64,000 nt of DNA from Ricordea florida. Taxonomy: Eukaryota; Cnidaria; Anthozoa; Corallimorpharia; Ricordeidae. The notes under the pieces were generated by a model that was not told the origin of the DNA, searched no databases, and saw only the letters and a list, made by a program, of their open reading frames with translations. The stretch lies in NCBI GenBank assembly GCA_949710005.1, contig OX453275.1:30611218-30675217 (forward strand), in the 5' to 3' direction. Shown here in pieces: positions 1 to 9,832 of this stretch. Both the position numbers and the translations under genes were made by a program. Positions within the stretch are counted from its first letter, which is position 1; every line of letters starts with the position of its first letter.

Positions 1-960
1 TGTATGAATGAATTGTTGAGGTTTTTTCAAATAAATTTAAGAGATTTGGTGGCGAATGGTTGTTGTTGATGTCGTGCATTAGACGAGCTACATACTTGTA
101 ATACATTAATGTCATTGGTAATATATCAGTCTCGATAAATAGAGGAACTGCATATTCGCGTATATCCATAAAATACTTCATGCGAAGCGCTTTCTTTTGG
201 AGAATTAGAAGTTTATTAAGGGAAGTCTTGGATGTCTGACCACAGACAGCGATACCGTAGTTTAAGTATTAATGGTGTATTAATGGCTAATAGGGTGTAT
301 TAATGTTTGGTAAATGTACAAAAGTGTATGACGAGGTATGGAGTGCCGTTATTTTGACATAAGTCCAATAGTTTTACTGATTTTTGCCGTAATAGCGTGA
401 TATTTCCAAGAAAGGTTGTTATCAGTCAACACACCGAGATATTTAATATAATTTTTGGACTCTAGAATAACATTTCTATTTTTCTCGTTATCGAACATAC
501 AGAGGTTCGGTTGGACTCTTATAAGGATGAAAAATTACCGGCAAAATTAGTCTTGGTAGTATTGAGAGTTAACTTGTTAGATGTTAACCAGTCATGCAGA
601 TTTCGTAGTTCGATATTTACTATATTTTCTAAGGACTTAAAGTTTTTGTCAGCATAAAGGATACTAGTGTCATCTGCGAAAAGATAAAACTTAAGTTTGA
701 TCGAGCACTGATGTATGTCATTTACATTCAATAAGAAAAGCAATGGCCCAAGGACAGATCCTTGGGGAACACCACAACTTACGTTGGCTTTGTTCGATAG
801 GTGCGGTCCGATTTGGCTCGATTGCATACGATTATTCAGATGCGAGGAGAACCAGTCTTTAATAATTCCACGAAAGCCATAGTGGTTAATTTTGTCGAGC
901 AAAATATTGTGATCAACAGTATCAAAAGCTTTTTTGAGGTCTATGTCTGCGTGACATCCC
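1..960 (-). pseudogene. Non-LTR retrotransposon reverse-transcriptase fragment
   Basis: On the minus strand, 519-950 reads as reverse-transcriptase palm sequence: an FDTVDHN-type segment near 930, then GVPQGSVLGPLLFLL (about 735-780) and the catalytic FADDT box (about 670-685). Downstream of 519 the homology continues in another frame (LGVLTDNNLSWK-like, about 400-450) and then meets several stops. It is therefore a dead, 5'-truncated copy with frameshifts. The motif order fits jockey/CR1-type LINEs; I cannot assign the clade. No endonuclease domain or poly-A tail is visible here, and the 3' part may extend left of the window. Confidence 0.85.
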
Positions 961-1287
961 TAAAAAACGGCTGCGAAGGAGACTGGGGTTAAAACGTATC
1001 AATGTGGGTGACACGGAATAACATCTATTTTTTTCAAAAGCTTCCATGGGCCGTAAACCGTGTTGTAATTCCTTCTTCTTTAAGGAAGACTCACGATTGT
1101 TCAGTTTGCTTTATGGGTAGAGCGTCACTGATTCCTGATTTGATTTCACATTCTGTTGGTCCATATAATAAATAAATAAATCATTCAGTTACTGCTTGAC
1201 CAGTTTGGGCGGGGGGGGGGGGGGGTGGCACGATAGGAATTTTTGAGTGAGGTTGTGCCGCTGGGGCCCTGGAACCCTTAGCCTAGA

Positions 1288-2400
1288 TTGATAATTATTT
1301 TAAAAATCAACATAAATACTTTGCTCTTTCTGCTGCGCTGTCATGATTTCCAACTTACTGGGAAGTTAAAAAGTTTAAGTTTTGAGGATTTTAAACTGAC
1401 ATTCCAAGATAGTTTGTCACTCAGAACCAGTATCTTGATTTACAGAAAAAACAAATTGAACTGGACAGGATATAGTCAATACTTACTCAATAATACACTT
1501 TAGTTATACTAGACCTAGTTCCTCTGAATTTTGCTACCCTATCCTAGACTAAACTCCCAAAATTCTTCCCAATGCTGGATTCACAATGTCCAGAAACTAC
1601 TGAGGTCACCAGCACAGTCCAGCCCCGGGGGGGGGACTCCCATATGGAATGGACGGGGATGCTCGTCGTCTCGCTTAGGGGTGTAAATTTCGGATTTTGG
1701 TCTCGCTTAGAGTGTTCTGGGCAAAATGTCATTATTTTTAGCCGTCAAGGTCTCGTTTAGGGTTGCACGCGAAGAAATAACAAAGTCACTGTAGTTTTTA
1801 TTTGTCTGTTTTATAAACTGGTCTCTTTTAGGGGTCCGCATAAGCTTCGGCCAGGCCCAGATTGGTCTCTTTTAGGAGTAGAATTCAAAATTTCCGACGA
1901 GCACCCCCGTCCACTTTAGATGGGAGTCCCCCCCGGGAGTCAAGCCCAAAGAAGCTTGTCTTGCTTTCAAAAAGGGATTTATTTATACTTCAACCCCGTA
2001 TTCAACGTCGTCGCCTCGTCTGTCAGTCGTTAGCACGCACGCACGTACGCATCATGAAGAACAATGAACTAGCTATTTATCTTAGCCATTATTAAAACCA
2101 CCTATTTCCATCTGAATCCCAATTCTTCACAGTTAATAATATCCAGTACTGTTTTCAATTAGAGCCTTCCATTCCGGGCACCTATAATCGCTTTCTTTTC
2201 TAGCAGATTGAGTTGTGATTTCATTTTTTTGAGTGTAAATTTCCGGTTTCCCTAGTCTATACTAAAATCTTCAACCAATTAATCAGTTTCCTGGAAAATG
2301 ATACCCTGTTCTAGATCTAAACTTTCTGATTTCTATACCCTATCCCAGACTAAACTGCTTGAAAACCATACCTACACTTCACAGCGGCACATACCTTTAT
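1288..2400. repeat. Dispersed repeat, copy 1 (second copy at 28085-28800)
   Basis: The stretches 1305-1570 and 2090-2360 match 28090-28400 and 28540-28795 closely and in the same order. Both include the phrase around CTGGGAAGTTAAAAAG and the one around CAGTTTCCTGGAAAATGAT. No coding potential is seen. In this copy the middle is interrupted by the MITE at 1623-1937. Family unknown. Confidence 0.75.
1623..1937. mobile_element. MITE-like element with G-rich inverted ends
   Basis: The left end (CCCGGGGGGGGGACTCCCAT, followed by GGACGGGG) is the inverted counterpart of the right end (CCCCGTCC then ATGGGAGTCCCCCCCGGG). Inverted arms are about 33 bp in a unit of about 315 bp with no open frame. The interior has the repeated phrase TCTCGCTTAGGG/TCTCTTTTAGG. 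No clear target duplication was found. Confidence 0.7.
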
Positions 2401-2811
2401 AGCCCATATATGGCAGTACTCCCCTCGGCCTTCTTGACCGATCCGTGGTCAATTTGAACTGATTTATTTTAGTCCCTCGTTGTCTCCATTGTCGGGTCTA
2501 AATACCGGTATTTAGTCCGTTTTGTCTTCAACATTGTAGTCATTCGAAGTATAAAATATATTTTACGTTACTTTATTTTAAGTCCGTCGAGTCCTTAACT
2601 CGTAAAACAGAGGACACAAAGCATTCTTAACAGTGTACCTAACCTTAACTAACAAAGAAAATGAAGAAATTATATTACACAGGGCACGACCCTAACATTC
2701 GTGACCGTCGAGTCCGTTCGATAAACATACTTTTCATGTACGGTTTGTCTTCAAACTTCCCGACCTTTGCACGGAAATATACTTGTGTTCGTCATCAACA
2801 ATCACGGCAGG
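1938..2811. other. Intergenic sequence left of the Polinton
   Basis: After the remaining part of the dispersed repeat (to about 2400) this is AT-rich DNA. I see no open frame of note, no RNA gene and no obvious repeat up to the target-site duplication. Confidence 0.5.
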
Positions 2812-2816
2812 CATTC
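2812..2816. repeat. Target-site duplication CATTC, left copy (pair 18130-18134)
   Basis: CATTC lies directly outside the first TIR base at 2817 and again directly outside the last TIR base at 18129. Polintons usually make 5-6 bp duplications, so this marks the element borders to the base. Confidence 0.85.
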
Positions 2817-3089
2817 AGTAGTATGTTACCGTAAAAATAAGCCGGTTTTTAATAAATCTTTTTTGTAATTCGGTTTTAATTTTTATTTAATTTTTTCTTA
2901 AAGTTTCCGGTAAGTTTTTACACCAATTTTACCAATAGTTTAAGTATGGATTGAAAATTAATTATGAAATGAATTTACTTTTTTTTATTGAAACCGACTT
3001 TACTTTTTATTTAACTTTTTACAAAAATTTGAAAAAAAATGAATTTGTGGTTTAAAGATTTGTAAAATTTTTATTAAACATGGAACAAG
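2817..3089 (+). repeat. Polinton left terminal inverted repeat
   Basis: Matches the reverse complement of 17858-18129 throughout. The only difference I see is one base in an A run (8 versus 7 A) near 3032-3039. The TIR runs past the PolB ATG at 3080 and stops being identical after codon 3, so it contains the promoter and start codon of PolB. Confidence 0.95.
3051..3057 (+). promoter_or_regulatory. TTTAAAG promoter-like motif of PolB
   Basis: TTTAAAGATTTG lies 29 nt before the PolB ATG, inside the TIR. It is one of eleven comparably placed TYTAAAG copies in the element, one of them imperfect. Confidence 0.65.
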
Positions 3090-6000
3090 ACGAGGAAGAA
3101 TTGAAAAAACTTAACACTTTGAAAGAGATTGCTAAAAAGCGTGGAATTAAAAATTACTCTGAAATGAGTAAATCTGAACTTATCAAAAAGATAAGAAGAA
3201 TACCGGAAGGGCTTGAAGAAATTAAAAAACAAGAACAAGAAAAAATACAAGAACTAGAACAAATAAAACAACAAGAAGAACAAAAAGAAAGATTGGAAAA
3301 AATATTAAAGCAAAAAGACGAGCAAATAAAACAAAATGAAGAACAATTAAAACGAAACGAGCAAATAAAAAGAAATAATCAAATATTAGATCAATATTTT
3401 GAACAATTGAGAATAAAAGACGAACAAATAAAACAACAAGAGGAACAAATAAAACAAGTTAAAAAAGAGGCTAGAGATTATGAGAAAAAGGGTGCTAGAC
3501 CTAAAGAGCCAAAACCACAACCACCACCACCTTCTTCAAAAAAACCTGAAAGAAAAGAAGATTCAATTATAGGTAGGGATAATGAGAAGAAATACGATAA
3601 AACCAAAAAAACAAAAAGAAAAAGAACAACAACCCTTAGAATATTTCCTGAAAATGGAGAAATCCTTCAAAATATCACCGAAAGAAATGAAAATATTTTT
3701 CAAATTAGGAGAGATCTAGATAACGATTTATCAGAATTTATTTATAATAAATTGGAACCGAAAATAGAAATGCGCTCAAGAATTGTTATCAGTTTTAGCG
3801 CTTCGATTCATAGAGGAAATGGGGAAATAGCTTATCACTCCCACACATTTGGGGGCGAGGGGTCTTTTTCCATGCTTTCAGAAATAAAAGATTATATTGA
3901 GAGGTGTGAGGGACAAAGATTGAGTTTGGAGGGTATTGCTTGGAGTAGAGCATACTTGCCCGCATCAAAAACCATTGATAAAAAGGGTGTTCATGAAGGG
4001 AGAGTTGAATTTACAGAGGTAAAAGTAAAAGTTATTCATAGTAACGAGCCTCTAATTGGGTGTGGAAAATTACCAGACAGTCTTCGTAATAAAAAATGTC
4101 TTTATGCTGTAGATGGTAAGGATGATAATATGTGCTTTTGGCGGTGCCTGGCTATTAAATTGAACATTATTGATGGTAAAGAAAGACCTGAGAAAGACAT
4201 TGAAAAACTATCACTATCATTGGCCCGAGATTTTTATAATAACAAAAAATTGAAAGCCTCAGAAGTTAAATCGACAAAACTTGTTGATTTTGAGAAAATT
4301 GCAAAAATGTTTTCTATTAACATTAGGGTTTACGAGCAAAAAGAAAAAGAAAACTATGAAATTTGGAAACTTGTTTTTGGTAAAGGTCAATTCAAAGAGA
4401 ATTTACCTAGTTTAGATATGGGGCTTTATGAGGGCCACTGTTTTTTCATAAAGGATATAGAGATGCTATCCAAAAAATGGGAATGTTCAGGATGCAAACA
4501 AATATTTAACCGGCATGACTATCTTGGAGACCATGTAAAAAATAACAGCTGTAAAGGAGGTCAGACAAAAATATTATGCACAGGAGAAAAGATAAAATAT
4601 ATTATGAACAACTCTGAAAAGGTGTTTTATGGTGGTAATACACAATTTAGCTATAAAGCTTGTAGATGGATAGATGAACAATCAAAGATTATAGGAAAAC
4701 ATATTCATCATGCTTTATGCGGTCATGGTGGTGAAAGGTGTGTTAAAGATGAAAGCGGAAATGAGATTTTTTTGGTGGATGGATACGAACCCGAGACCAA
4801 TACTGTTTTTGAGTTTTATGGGTGTAAATGGCACGGCTGTACCTGTTCAAACGAAGATGAAACTAAATATAATGAAACAAAACAAAGAGAAAAGATTATT
4901 AAAGATTTGGGGTATCGTGTTGTATCGGTTTGGGAGTGTGAAAAACCTAAATTGGGTGATATATGGTTTGAGAAGAAATTTATACCGTACCCAGATTTTA
5001 TTGATTATGATTTTGAGGCAATATTACAAAAAGAATTTCAACATATTACTGATGATTTATCTTTTAACCAAACACATATACCGGTTAGCGTTTCAATACA
5101 TGACACTCTTGAAAAAGAACCAACATTTATTATAAATTCAAATCCTGATGATCTTGTAAAAGAATTTGTTGAAAATTTAGAAAAGAGAAGAAAAAAGATT
5201 GTTGAAAAGGTTAAAAAAGAATATCCATTACCTGACCAAGATTCTATCCCAAAGAAAGTTTTAGAAGAGTATGAAAGATGGTGTAATCAAGTTCCTGTTT
5301 TAGGGTTCAATAGTGGAAAGTATGATATCAATATGATTAAAAGATATTTTGTAAAAAACATGACTGATAAAACAAAGGATATTTTTGTCGCAAGAAACGC
5401 GAATAAATATATGTTTTTGACAACCCCCCATTTCAAATTCTTGGATGTAATGTCCTACTTGGCGCCAGGACTTTCTTTTGATAAGTGGTGCAAAGCAAAC
5501 AACTGTGAAGCTAAAAAACTTGTATTTCCCTATGAATGGTTGGATAGTTATGATAAGCTTTCTAAAGTTGGCCCAGTAAAACATGAAGACTTTTACTCAA
5601 GTTTGAAACAGGAAAATATTTCAGTAAAAGAATATGAAGAATATTTGATTGAATTCGAAAAGAGAGGCTGTGTTACAATGATGGACTGGTTGAAAGAGTA
5701 TAATCTTCACGATGTTATACCTTTCAAAGAAGCTTTGGAAAAAACACGAGCACAATATTATCCAGACAAAATCGATATATTAAAAGATGCTGTATCAATC
5801 CCAGGCGTCTCAATGATCTACGTTCTAAATAAATATCAAAAAATGAAAAAGAAAGGTGATCCTGAATTATATACCCCAGGCCAATACTGCATTCATAGAT
5901 GTAATAACGACCAGAAAATGAAAGATTGTAAAATATGCGGTAAAAACAAGATTTATAAACTATTGAAAACTGGTATGGTTGGGGGGCCTAGTATAATATT

Positions 6001-7519
6001 TATGAGATATGCAGAGGTGGGAAAAACAAAGATTCGACCTCATAAATATAAATTTCCTAAAAAATGTGAGAGAATTGTTGGTTTTGATGCAAACGGTTTA
6101 TATCTTTACTGTGCGGGACAAGAAATGCCATGCGGTAAAGAAGAATGTATTGAGGTAAAAAACCCACCAGATACAGAAAATGTTACGAAAATTTGCAAAG
6201 ATATTCTTGATGGTAATCTTTTCGGTTTTTGCCAAGTTGATATACATGTGCCTGAATACTTAAAAGGAAGGTTTGAAGAGTTTTCACCTCTATTTGTTGT
6301 AGATAGCGTTCCAGAAGATTTGGTACCTGAAAACATGAAAGAATATCAAAAAGCTACAGGTAGAAAACACCTAAAAGATAATAAAAAATTACTGGGGGTT
6401 ACTAAGACAAAAAAGATATTGTTATATACACCTATAATGAAATGGCTTCTTGAGCATGGTTTGAAGGTTACAGCTATTCATAATATTTTGAAGTATGAAC
6501 CTGGAAGACCTTTTGAATGGTTCCCAAAAGAGGTGTCCGACGCAAGAAGAGATGGTGATATAGAGGTTATGCTGGAAAAATTAAGTAAAGCTTTTTATGA
6601 AAACAAAAAAGATGATGTCTTAAACCTTACTAATGAATTAAACCAATTCCCTGATATATTAAAAATTATTGAAGAGAATATCCCGAATGGGGGCGGCCCC
6701 GCCGATAAAGACACTAAACTATTGATTGAAAAATTAAAACCAATGTATAAAGGTTGTAAAGAATTGGGTGATACTTACAAACTAAAAGGAAATTCATTCT
6801 ATGGAAAAATGATAGAAGATAAGGAAAAACACAAGAACACAAGGTATACCCAGGATGAAAGTGAGGTTGATAAAGCATTAAGGTCTCCATTTTTTGAAGA
6901 TCTTTCAGAAATAAACGAAACATATGAAATAGTAAAAAGAAAACGGCAAATAAAAATAGACAGGCCCTATCAATGCGGTATCGCGGTGTATCAGCTAGCC
7001 AAACTTCGGATGTTGGAATTTTATTACGATTTTGTTGATAAATATGTAGATAGAAAGGATTTTGAATTGATACAAATGGATACTGATTCTATGTACATGG
7101 CAATTTCGGATAAAAACTTTGATAATATTATAAAACCCGAAATGAGAGAAGAATATTTTAATGGAGGAAAAGAAAAATTCCTATCAAACTCGAAATATAA
7201 CGACAAGACCCCAGGATTGTTTAAAAAAGAGTTTGATGGTATTAGAATGATTGCGCTTTCATCAAAATGTTATTACGCGGAGGATGAGAATGGAAAGGTA
7301 AAGTATAGTTGTAAAGGTACAATTCATAGGCAAAACGAAATGACCTGGGATAGATACATGTCGGCTTTGAAAGGGTCAATTGATATGGCACAAAACACAG
7401 GATTTAGAGTCAATGGCAACCAAATTGTGACATATACCCAAATTAAAAAAGGATTGAATGGGTATTATGATAAAAGAAGGGTTGATGATGATGGAATTCA
7501 CACATACCCCCTTTATTAA
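3080..7519 (+). CDS. polB: Protein-primed family B DNA polymerase with N-terminal SAP-like, OTU-like and Vsr-like regions
   Basis: A 1479-residue protein that should replicate the element by protein priming. Order seen: SAP-like helix pair (about 13-40); long Lys/Glu/Gln coiled coil (45-135); an OTU-like segment with a Cys in DDNMCFWRC (about 348-356) and a His in GHCFF (about 452); a Cys2-His finger (CSGC...H...H, 468-493); a Vsr-like endonuclease region with VDGYEPE, EFYGCKWHGC and VWECE (546-627). Then the 3'-5' exonuclease: Exo I DFE (D644, E646), Exo II NSGKYD (N744, D749), Exo III YNLHD (Y874, D878). Polymerase: motif A DANGLY (D1003), motif B NSFYG (N1238), motif C DTDS (D1334, D1336) and a later SKCYY (about 1395). 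All catalytic residues are present. Its start lies in the TIR, and its stop overlaps the converging integrase stop by 3 bases. Exonuclease and polymerase calls are firm; the OTU and Vsr calls rest on motif resemblance. Confidence 0.96.
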   Translation: MEQDEEELKKLNTLKEIAKKRGIKNYSEMSKSELIKKIRRIPEGLEEIKKQEQEKIQELEQIKQQEEQKERLEKILKQKDEQIKQNEEQLKRNEQIKRNNQILDQYFEQLRIKDEQIKQQEEQIKQVKKEARDYEKKGARPKEPKPQPPPPSSKKPERKEDSIIGRDNEKKYDKTKKTKRKRTTTLRIFPENGEILQNITERNENIFQIRRDLDNDLSEFIYNKLEPKIEMRSRIVISFSASIHRGNGEIAYHSHTFGGEGSFSMLSEIKDYIERCEGQRLSLEGIAWSRAYLPASKTIDKKGVHEGRVEFTEVKVKVIHSNEPLIGCGKLPDSLRNKKCLYAVDGKDDNMCFWRCLAIKLNIIDGKERPEKDIEKLSLSLARDFYNNKKLKASEVKSTKLVDFEKIAKMFSINIRVYEQKEKENYEIWKLVFGKGQFKENLPSLDMGLYEGHCFFIKDIEMLSKKWECSGCKQIFNRHDYLGDHVKNNSCKGGQTKILCTGEKIKYIMNNSEKVFYGGNTQFSYKACRWIDEQSKIIGKHIHHALCGHGGERCVKDESGNEIFLVDGYEPETNTVFEFYGCKWHGCTCSNEDETKYNETKQREKIIKDLGYRVVSVWECEKPKLGDIWFEKKFIPYPDFIDYDFEAILQKEFQHITDDLSFNQTHIPVSVSIHDTLEKEPTFIINSNPDDLVKEFVENLEKRRKKIVEKVKKEYPLPDQDSIPKKVLEEYERWCNQVPVLGFNSGKYDINMIKRYFVKNMTDKTKDIFVARNANKYMFLTTPHFKFLDVMSYLAPGLSFDKWCKANNCEAKKLVFPYEWLDSYDKLSKVGPVKHEDFYSSLKQENISVKEYEEYLIEFEKRGCVTMMDWLKEYNLHDVIPFKEALEKTRAQYYPDKIDILKDAVSIPGVSMIYVLNKYQKMKKKGDPELYTPGQYCIHRCNNDQKMKDCKICGKNKIYKLLKTGMVGGPSIIFMRYAEVGKTKIRPHKYKFPKKCERIVGFDANGLYLYCAGQEMPCGKEECIEVKNPPDTENVTKICKDILDGNLFGFCQVDIHVPEYLKGRFEEFSPLFVVDSVPEDLVPENMKEYQKATGRKHLKDNKKLLGVTKTKKILLYTPIMKWLLEHGLKVTAIHNILKYEPGRPFEWFPKEVSDARRDGDIEVMLEKLSKAFYENKKDDVLNLTNELNQFPDILKIIEENIPNGGGPADKDTKLLIEKLKPMYKGCKELGDTYKLKGNSFYGKMIEDKEKHKNTRYTQDESEVDKALRSPFFEDLSEINETYEIVKRKRQIKIDRPYQCGIAVYQLAKLRMLEFYYDFVDKYVDRKDFELIQMDTDSMYMAISDKNFDNIIKPEMREEYFNGGKEKFLSNSKYNDKTPGLFKKEFDGIRMIALSSKCYYAEDENGKVKYSCKGTIHRQNEMTWDRYMSALKGSIDMAQNTGFRVNGNQIVTYTQIKKGLNGYYDKRRVDDDGIHTYPLY

Positions 7520-8559
7520 AACGTTTTCAAAACAGAATCTGGCGGTAACTCAGTATCATAAGGCACAACTTGAAGCTCCTCCCTTACAAAACCTCGTCTT
7601 GGACCGTCTTGTAAAAAATATAAAACCGGTTGATTAGGAGAAACCTTACTTCCGGAAATATAATAAACTTTTATGCTCCAAATAGGATCTGTGGCTCGTC
7701 TTTTTTCACCACCCTCAAGCTCACCCGGAGATAATAAATATCTAACACTTACCTCAATTGGTAATCTAACCTCATCAAGACCCACAACTCGCTTATAACT
7801 TTTAGGTTTGATATCAACCTCTTTCTGTTTTATAGCCTCATAGGGCTCTTTACCGGTTATTCTAGTTGGTGTATTGTTCAAAGTTTTTAGAATATCAGGT
7901 AATCGTTTTACCCATACTCTAGATCGATCATCACTTACCATTTCTTGCGCATATTGATGACTAAATAATTTTTCACTTAATGTCTTATTTGCTCTTTCTA
8001 CAAATGCTTGTGCTCTATGATTTCCAGCTTCACTTCTTTGTATTTTAACATTATGGTAATTCATAAGTTTTGAAACCTCACCCATAAATTCTTTTCCAGG
8101 ATCAACCATTAATGTTTAAGGATATTTTAACTTTCTGGAATATATTTTTTCAAAAGCTTTGGATATCTCTCGACTTTCTTTTGAGGTTAATGCTTCAGCA
8201 TCTTTGTATCTACTTGCCACATCAACAACAACTAATGCATATTTATATGTTTTTCTTCCAACTCTATCATGCGGTAAAAATAATAAATCTGCTTGGTGAA
8301 TATGATTAGGTTTATCTACCACCCAGTGCGGTCTAGGTATATATTTTGGAGTTGGAAGATATATTTGCCATATTGCTTGTTTCTCTAACCATTGTTTTGC
8401 TTCATTTTCACTTACTTTCACTTGGTGGGAGGGCTTCGCCCGATTAGCCTTTTCAGCTAATTTAGAAATTGCAGAATATCCTTTCCAATATCCTTCAGTT
8501 GAATAATATATACGCTCGAAGACCTTCGCCCTATTTGATGATATTTTTTCGCTACTCAT
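7516..8559 (-). pseudogene. int: Polinton retroviral-type (rve) integrase, interrupted by one in-frame stop
   Basis: The minus-strand frame starts at ATG 8559 and runs 147 codons to TAA (8118-8116). The same frame then continues without shift to a stop at 7516, about 347 codons in all. The DDE triad can be placed: first Asp in HQADLL (residue 91), second Asp in MVDPGKEF (about 153), Glu in FVERANKTL (about 188), with 34 residues between the last two. The nonsense codon falls between the first and second catalytic residues, so the upstream product alone cannot be active, and a restart at ATG 8109 would lack the first Asp. The last 50 residues look like a small beta-barrel or chromodomain-like tail. 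The gene is divergent from the capsid gene (33 bp between starts) and convergent with polB. Confidence 0.93.
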
Positions 8560-8586
8560 TTAAAGATTAACCAAAGTATCTTATAA
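8559..8586. promoter_or_regulatory. Overlapping divergent promoter motifs of integrase and capsid genes
   Basis: TTTAAAGATT (8559-8568) is 34 nt before the capsid ATG and overlaps the integrase start codon. On the other strand TTATAAGAT (8586-8578), a degenerate form of the same motif, is 27 nt before the integrase ATG. Both signals fit in the intergenic gap and its edge. Confidence 0.5.
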
Positions 8587-8592
8587 ATTAAT

Positions 8593-9825
8593 ATGACAAA
8601 CGTGTCTGAAAAAATTAACCCAAACAGGATTCCGAGAGTACCACTGGGTTTGAAAGAGGAATCAATATTAAACAGAATTACACTAAATCCTTCATCAGCC
8701 AATCCTGGAGAAACACTATATATAAATATTCCAAAACTTACCGAGAATTTAGTTATTGTTCCGGGAAGTGTATCTCTGGTATTTAACTTGAATGTTGAGG
8801 GGCATGAAAATAACACCCTTGTGAATAATGTGGGTAGTAACCTTGTTTCCAGACTAAAGGTTCTTTTTGGAGGTGAAACACTACAGGACACACAAAGATA
8901 CGATCTATTTCAAACATACCACGATCTATTCTTAACGGATGAAGAAAGAGATGATAGATTAAAGCAAGGTATTTCTTCTTTAAACATGAGGAAACTAAGG
9001 TCAAATGCGGGCGATAAAGTAGACACAGATGCAAAAGAAGTAGCACTTGCAGTAGTACATAACACCAAGTACCAAATCCAACTAAACCATCCTATTCTAA
9101 ACGATCATGGGGTTTTCTACCCAAAGGCGCTAGATCATCAACTAATATTTGAGATTACACTGGCTCCAGTTAACGATATTGTTGTTTATTCTGATACAAC
9201 AAAGACTCCAAATTATAAAATCACAAACCTTGAGTTGGAATATTCTTGTATATCAAGCGAATACTTGGCCCGCGAGGCACAAGCAGCTTATCAGGTTGGT
9301 AAGGGATTCTTTTATGAAAACGTCACTTTACACAAAACTTTCACCATATCCAGACCCACAGATACTGTTATAAACCAGCATATTAATCTACCGAGAAGGT
9401 CAATTACAGGCATATTATGTTTGTTTATATTACCATACACAGGAGGAACACGAAATTCTGAGAATTTTTTCAATCCAGGTATCACCTCAATCAATGTTGA
9501 TGTTAATGGTGTTCCAAATCGTTTATACTCAAAGGGGATGGTTCCGTCAGATCTTTGGGAGTCGGTAAAGAAACGTTTTGTGATAAATGACATGAAAGAA
9601 AAGAATTTTTATAATAATAAGTTTGCTCTTTGGATAGATTTGAGAACTCACCCAGATAATACAATTCATGGAGGAGGTCTGGCATTAAACAACGCACAAG
9701 ACGGTATAAAAATAGAAATTAAAAGACTGGCTATTGGTTCTGGTATTATTAATTGTTACATGTTTGTTGTGGCTGATGCATTAATGGAGGTTATGAATTC
9801 AAACTTAAGATCAATCATGTACTAA
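8593..9825 (+). CDS. mcp: Polinton major capsid protein (double jelly roll)
   Basis: A 410-residue beta-rich protein with no signal peptide or membrane segment. Length, composition and phrases such as PGETLYINIPKL, SRLKVLFGGETLQDT and NHPILNDHGVFYPKAL fit the Polinton major capsid family, whose double-jelly-roll trimers build an icosahedral shell. It sits next to the packaging ATPase, as in other Polintons: the ATPase starts 7 bases after its stop, which suggests one shared transcript. The start is chosen for its TTTAAAG motif and because no upstream ATG is available. Family assignment is from the overall pattern, not an alignment. Confidence 0.85.
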   Translation: MTNVSEKINPNRIPRVPLGLKEESILNRITLNPSSANPGETLYINIPKLTENLVIVPGSVSLVFNLNVEGHENNTLVNNVGSNLVSRLKVLFGGETLQDTQRYDLFQTYHDLFLTDEERDDRLKQGISSLNMRKLRSNAGDKVDTDAKEVALAVVHNTKYQIQLNHPILNDHGVFYPKALDHQLIFEITLAPVNDIVVYSDTTKTPNYKITNLELEYSCISSEYLAREAQAAYQVGKGFFYENVTLHKTFTISRPTDTVINQHINLPRRSITGILCLFILPYTGGTRNSENFFNPGITSINVDVNGVPNRLYSKGMVPSDLWESVKKRFVINDMKEKNFYNNKFALWIDLRTHPDNTIHGGGLALNNAQDGIKIEIKRLAIGSGIINCYMFVVADALMEVMNSNLRSIMY

Positions 9826-9832
9826 CTTAAAA

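Noticed and set aside
4710-5135. Plus-strand open frame inside polB
   Set aside because: Shadow frame of polB without family resemblance; polB motifs run straight through it.
8107-8118. Programmed readthrough or selenocysteine at the integrase stop
   Set aside because: The codon is TAA, which is the least leaky stop and not used for selenocysteine; no downstream structure was seen.
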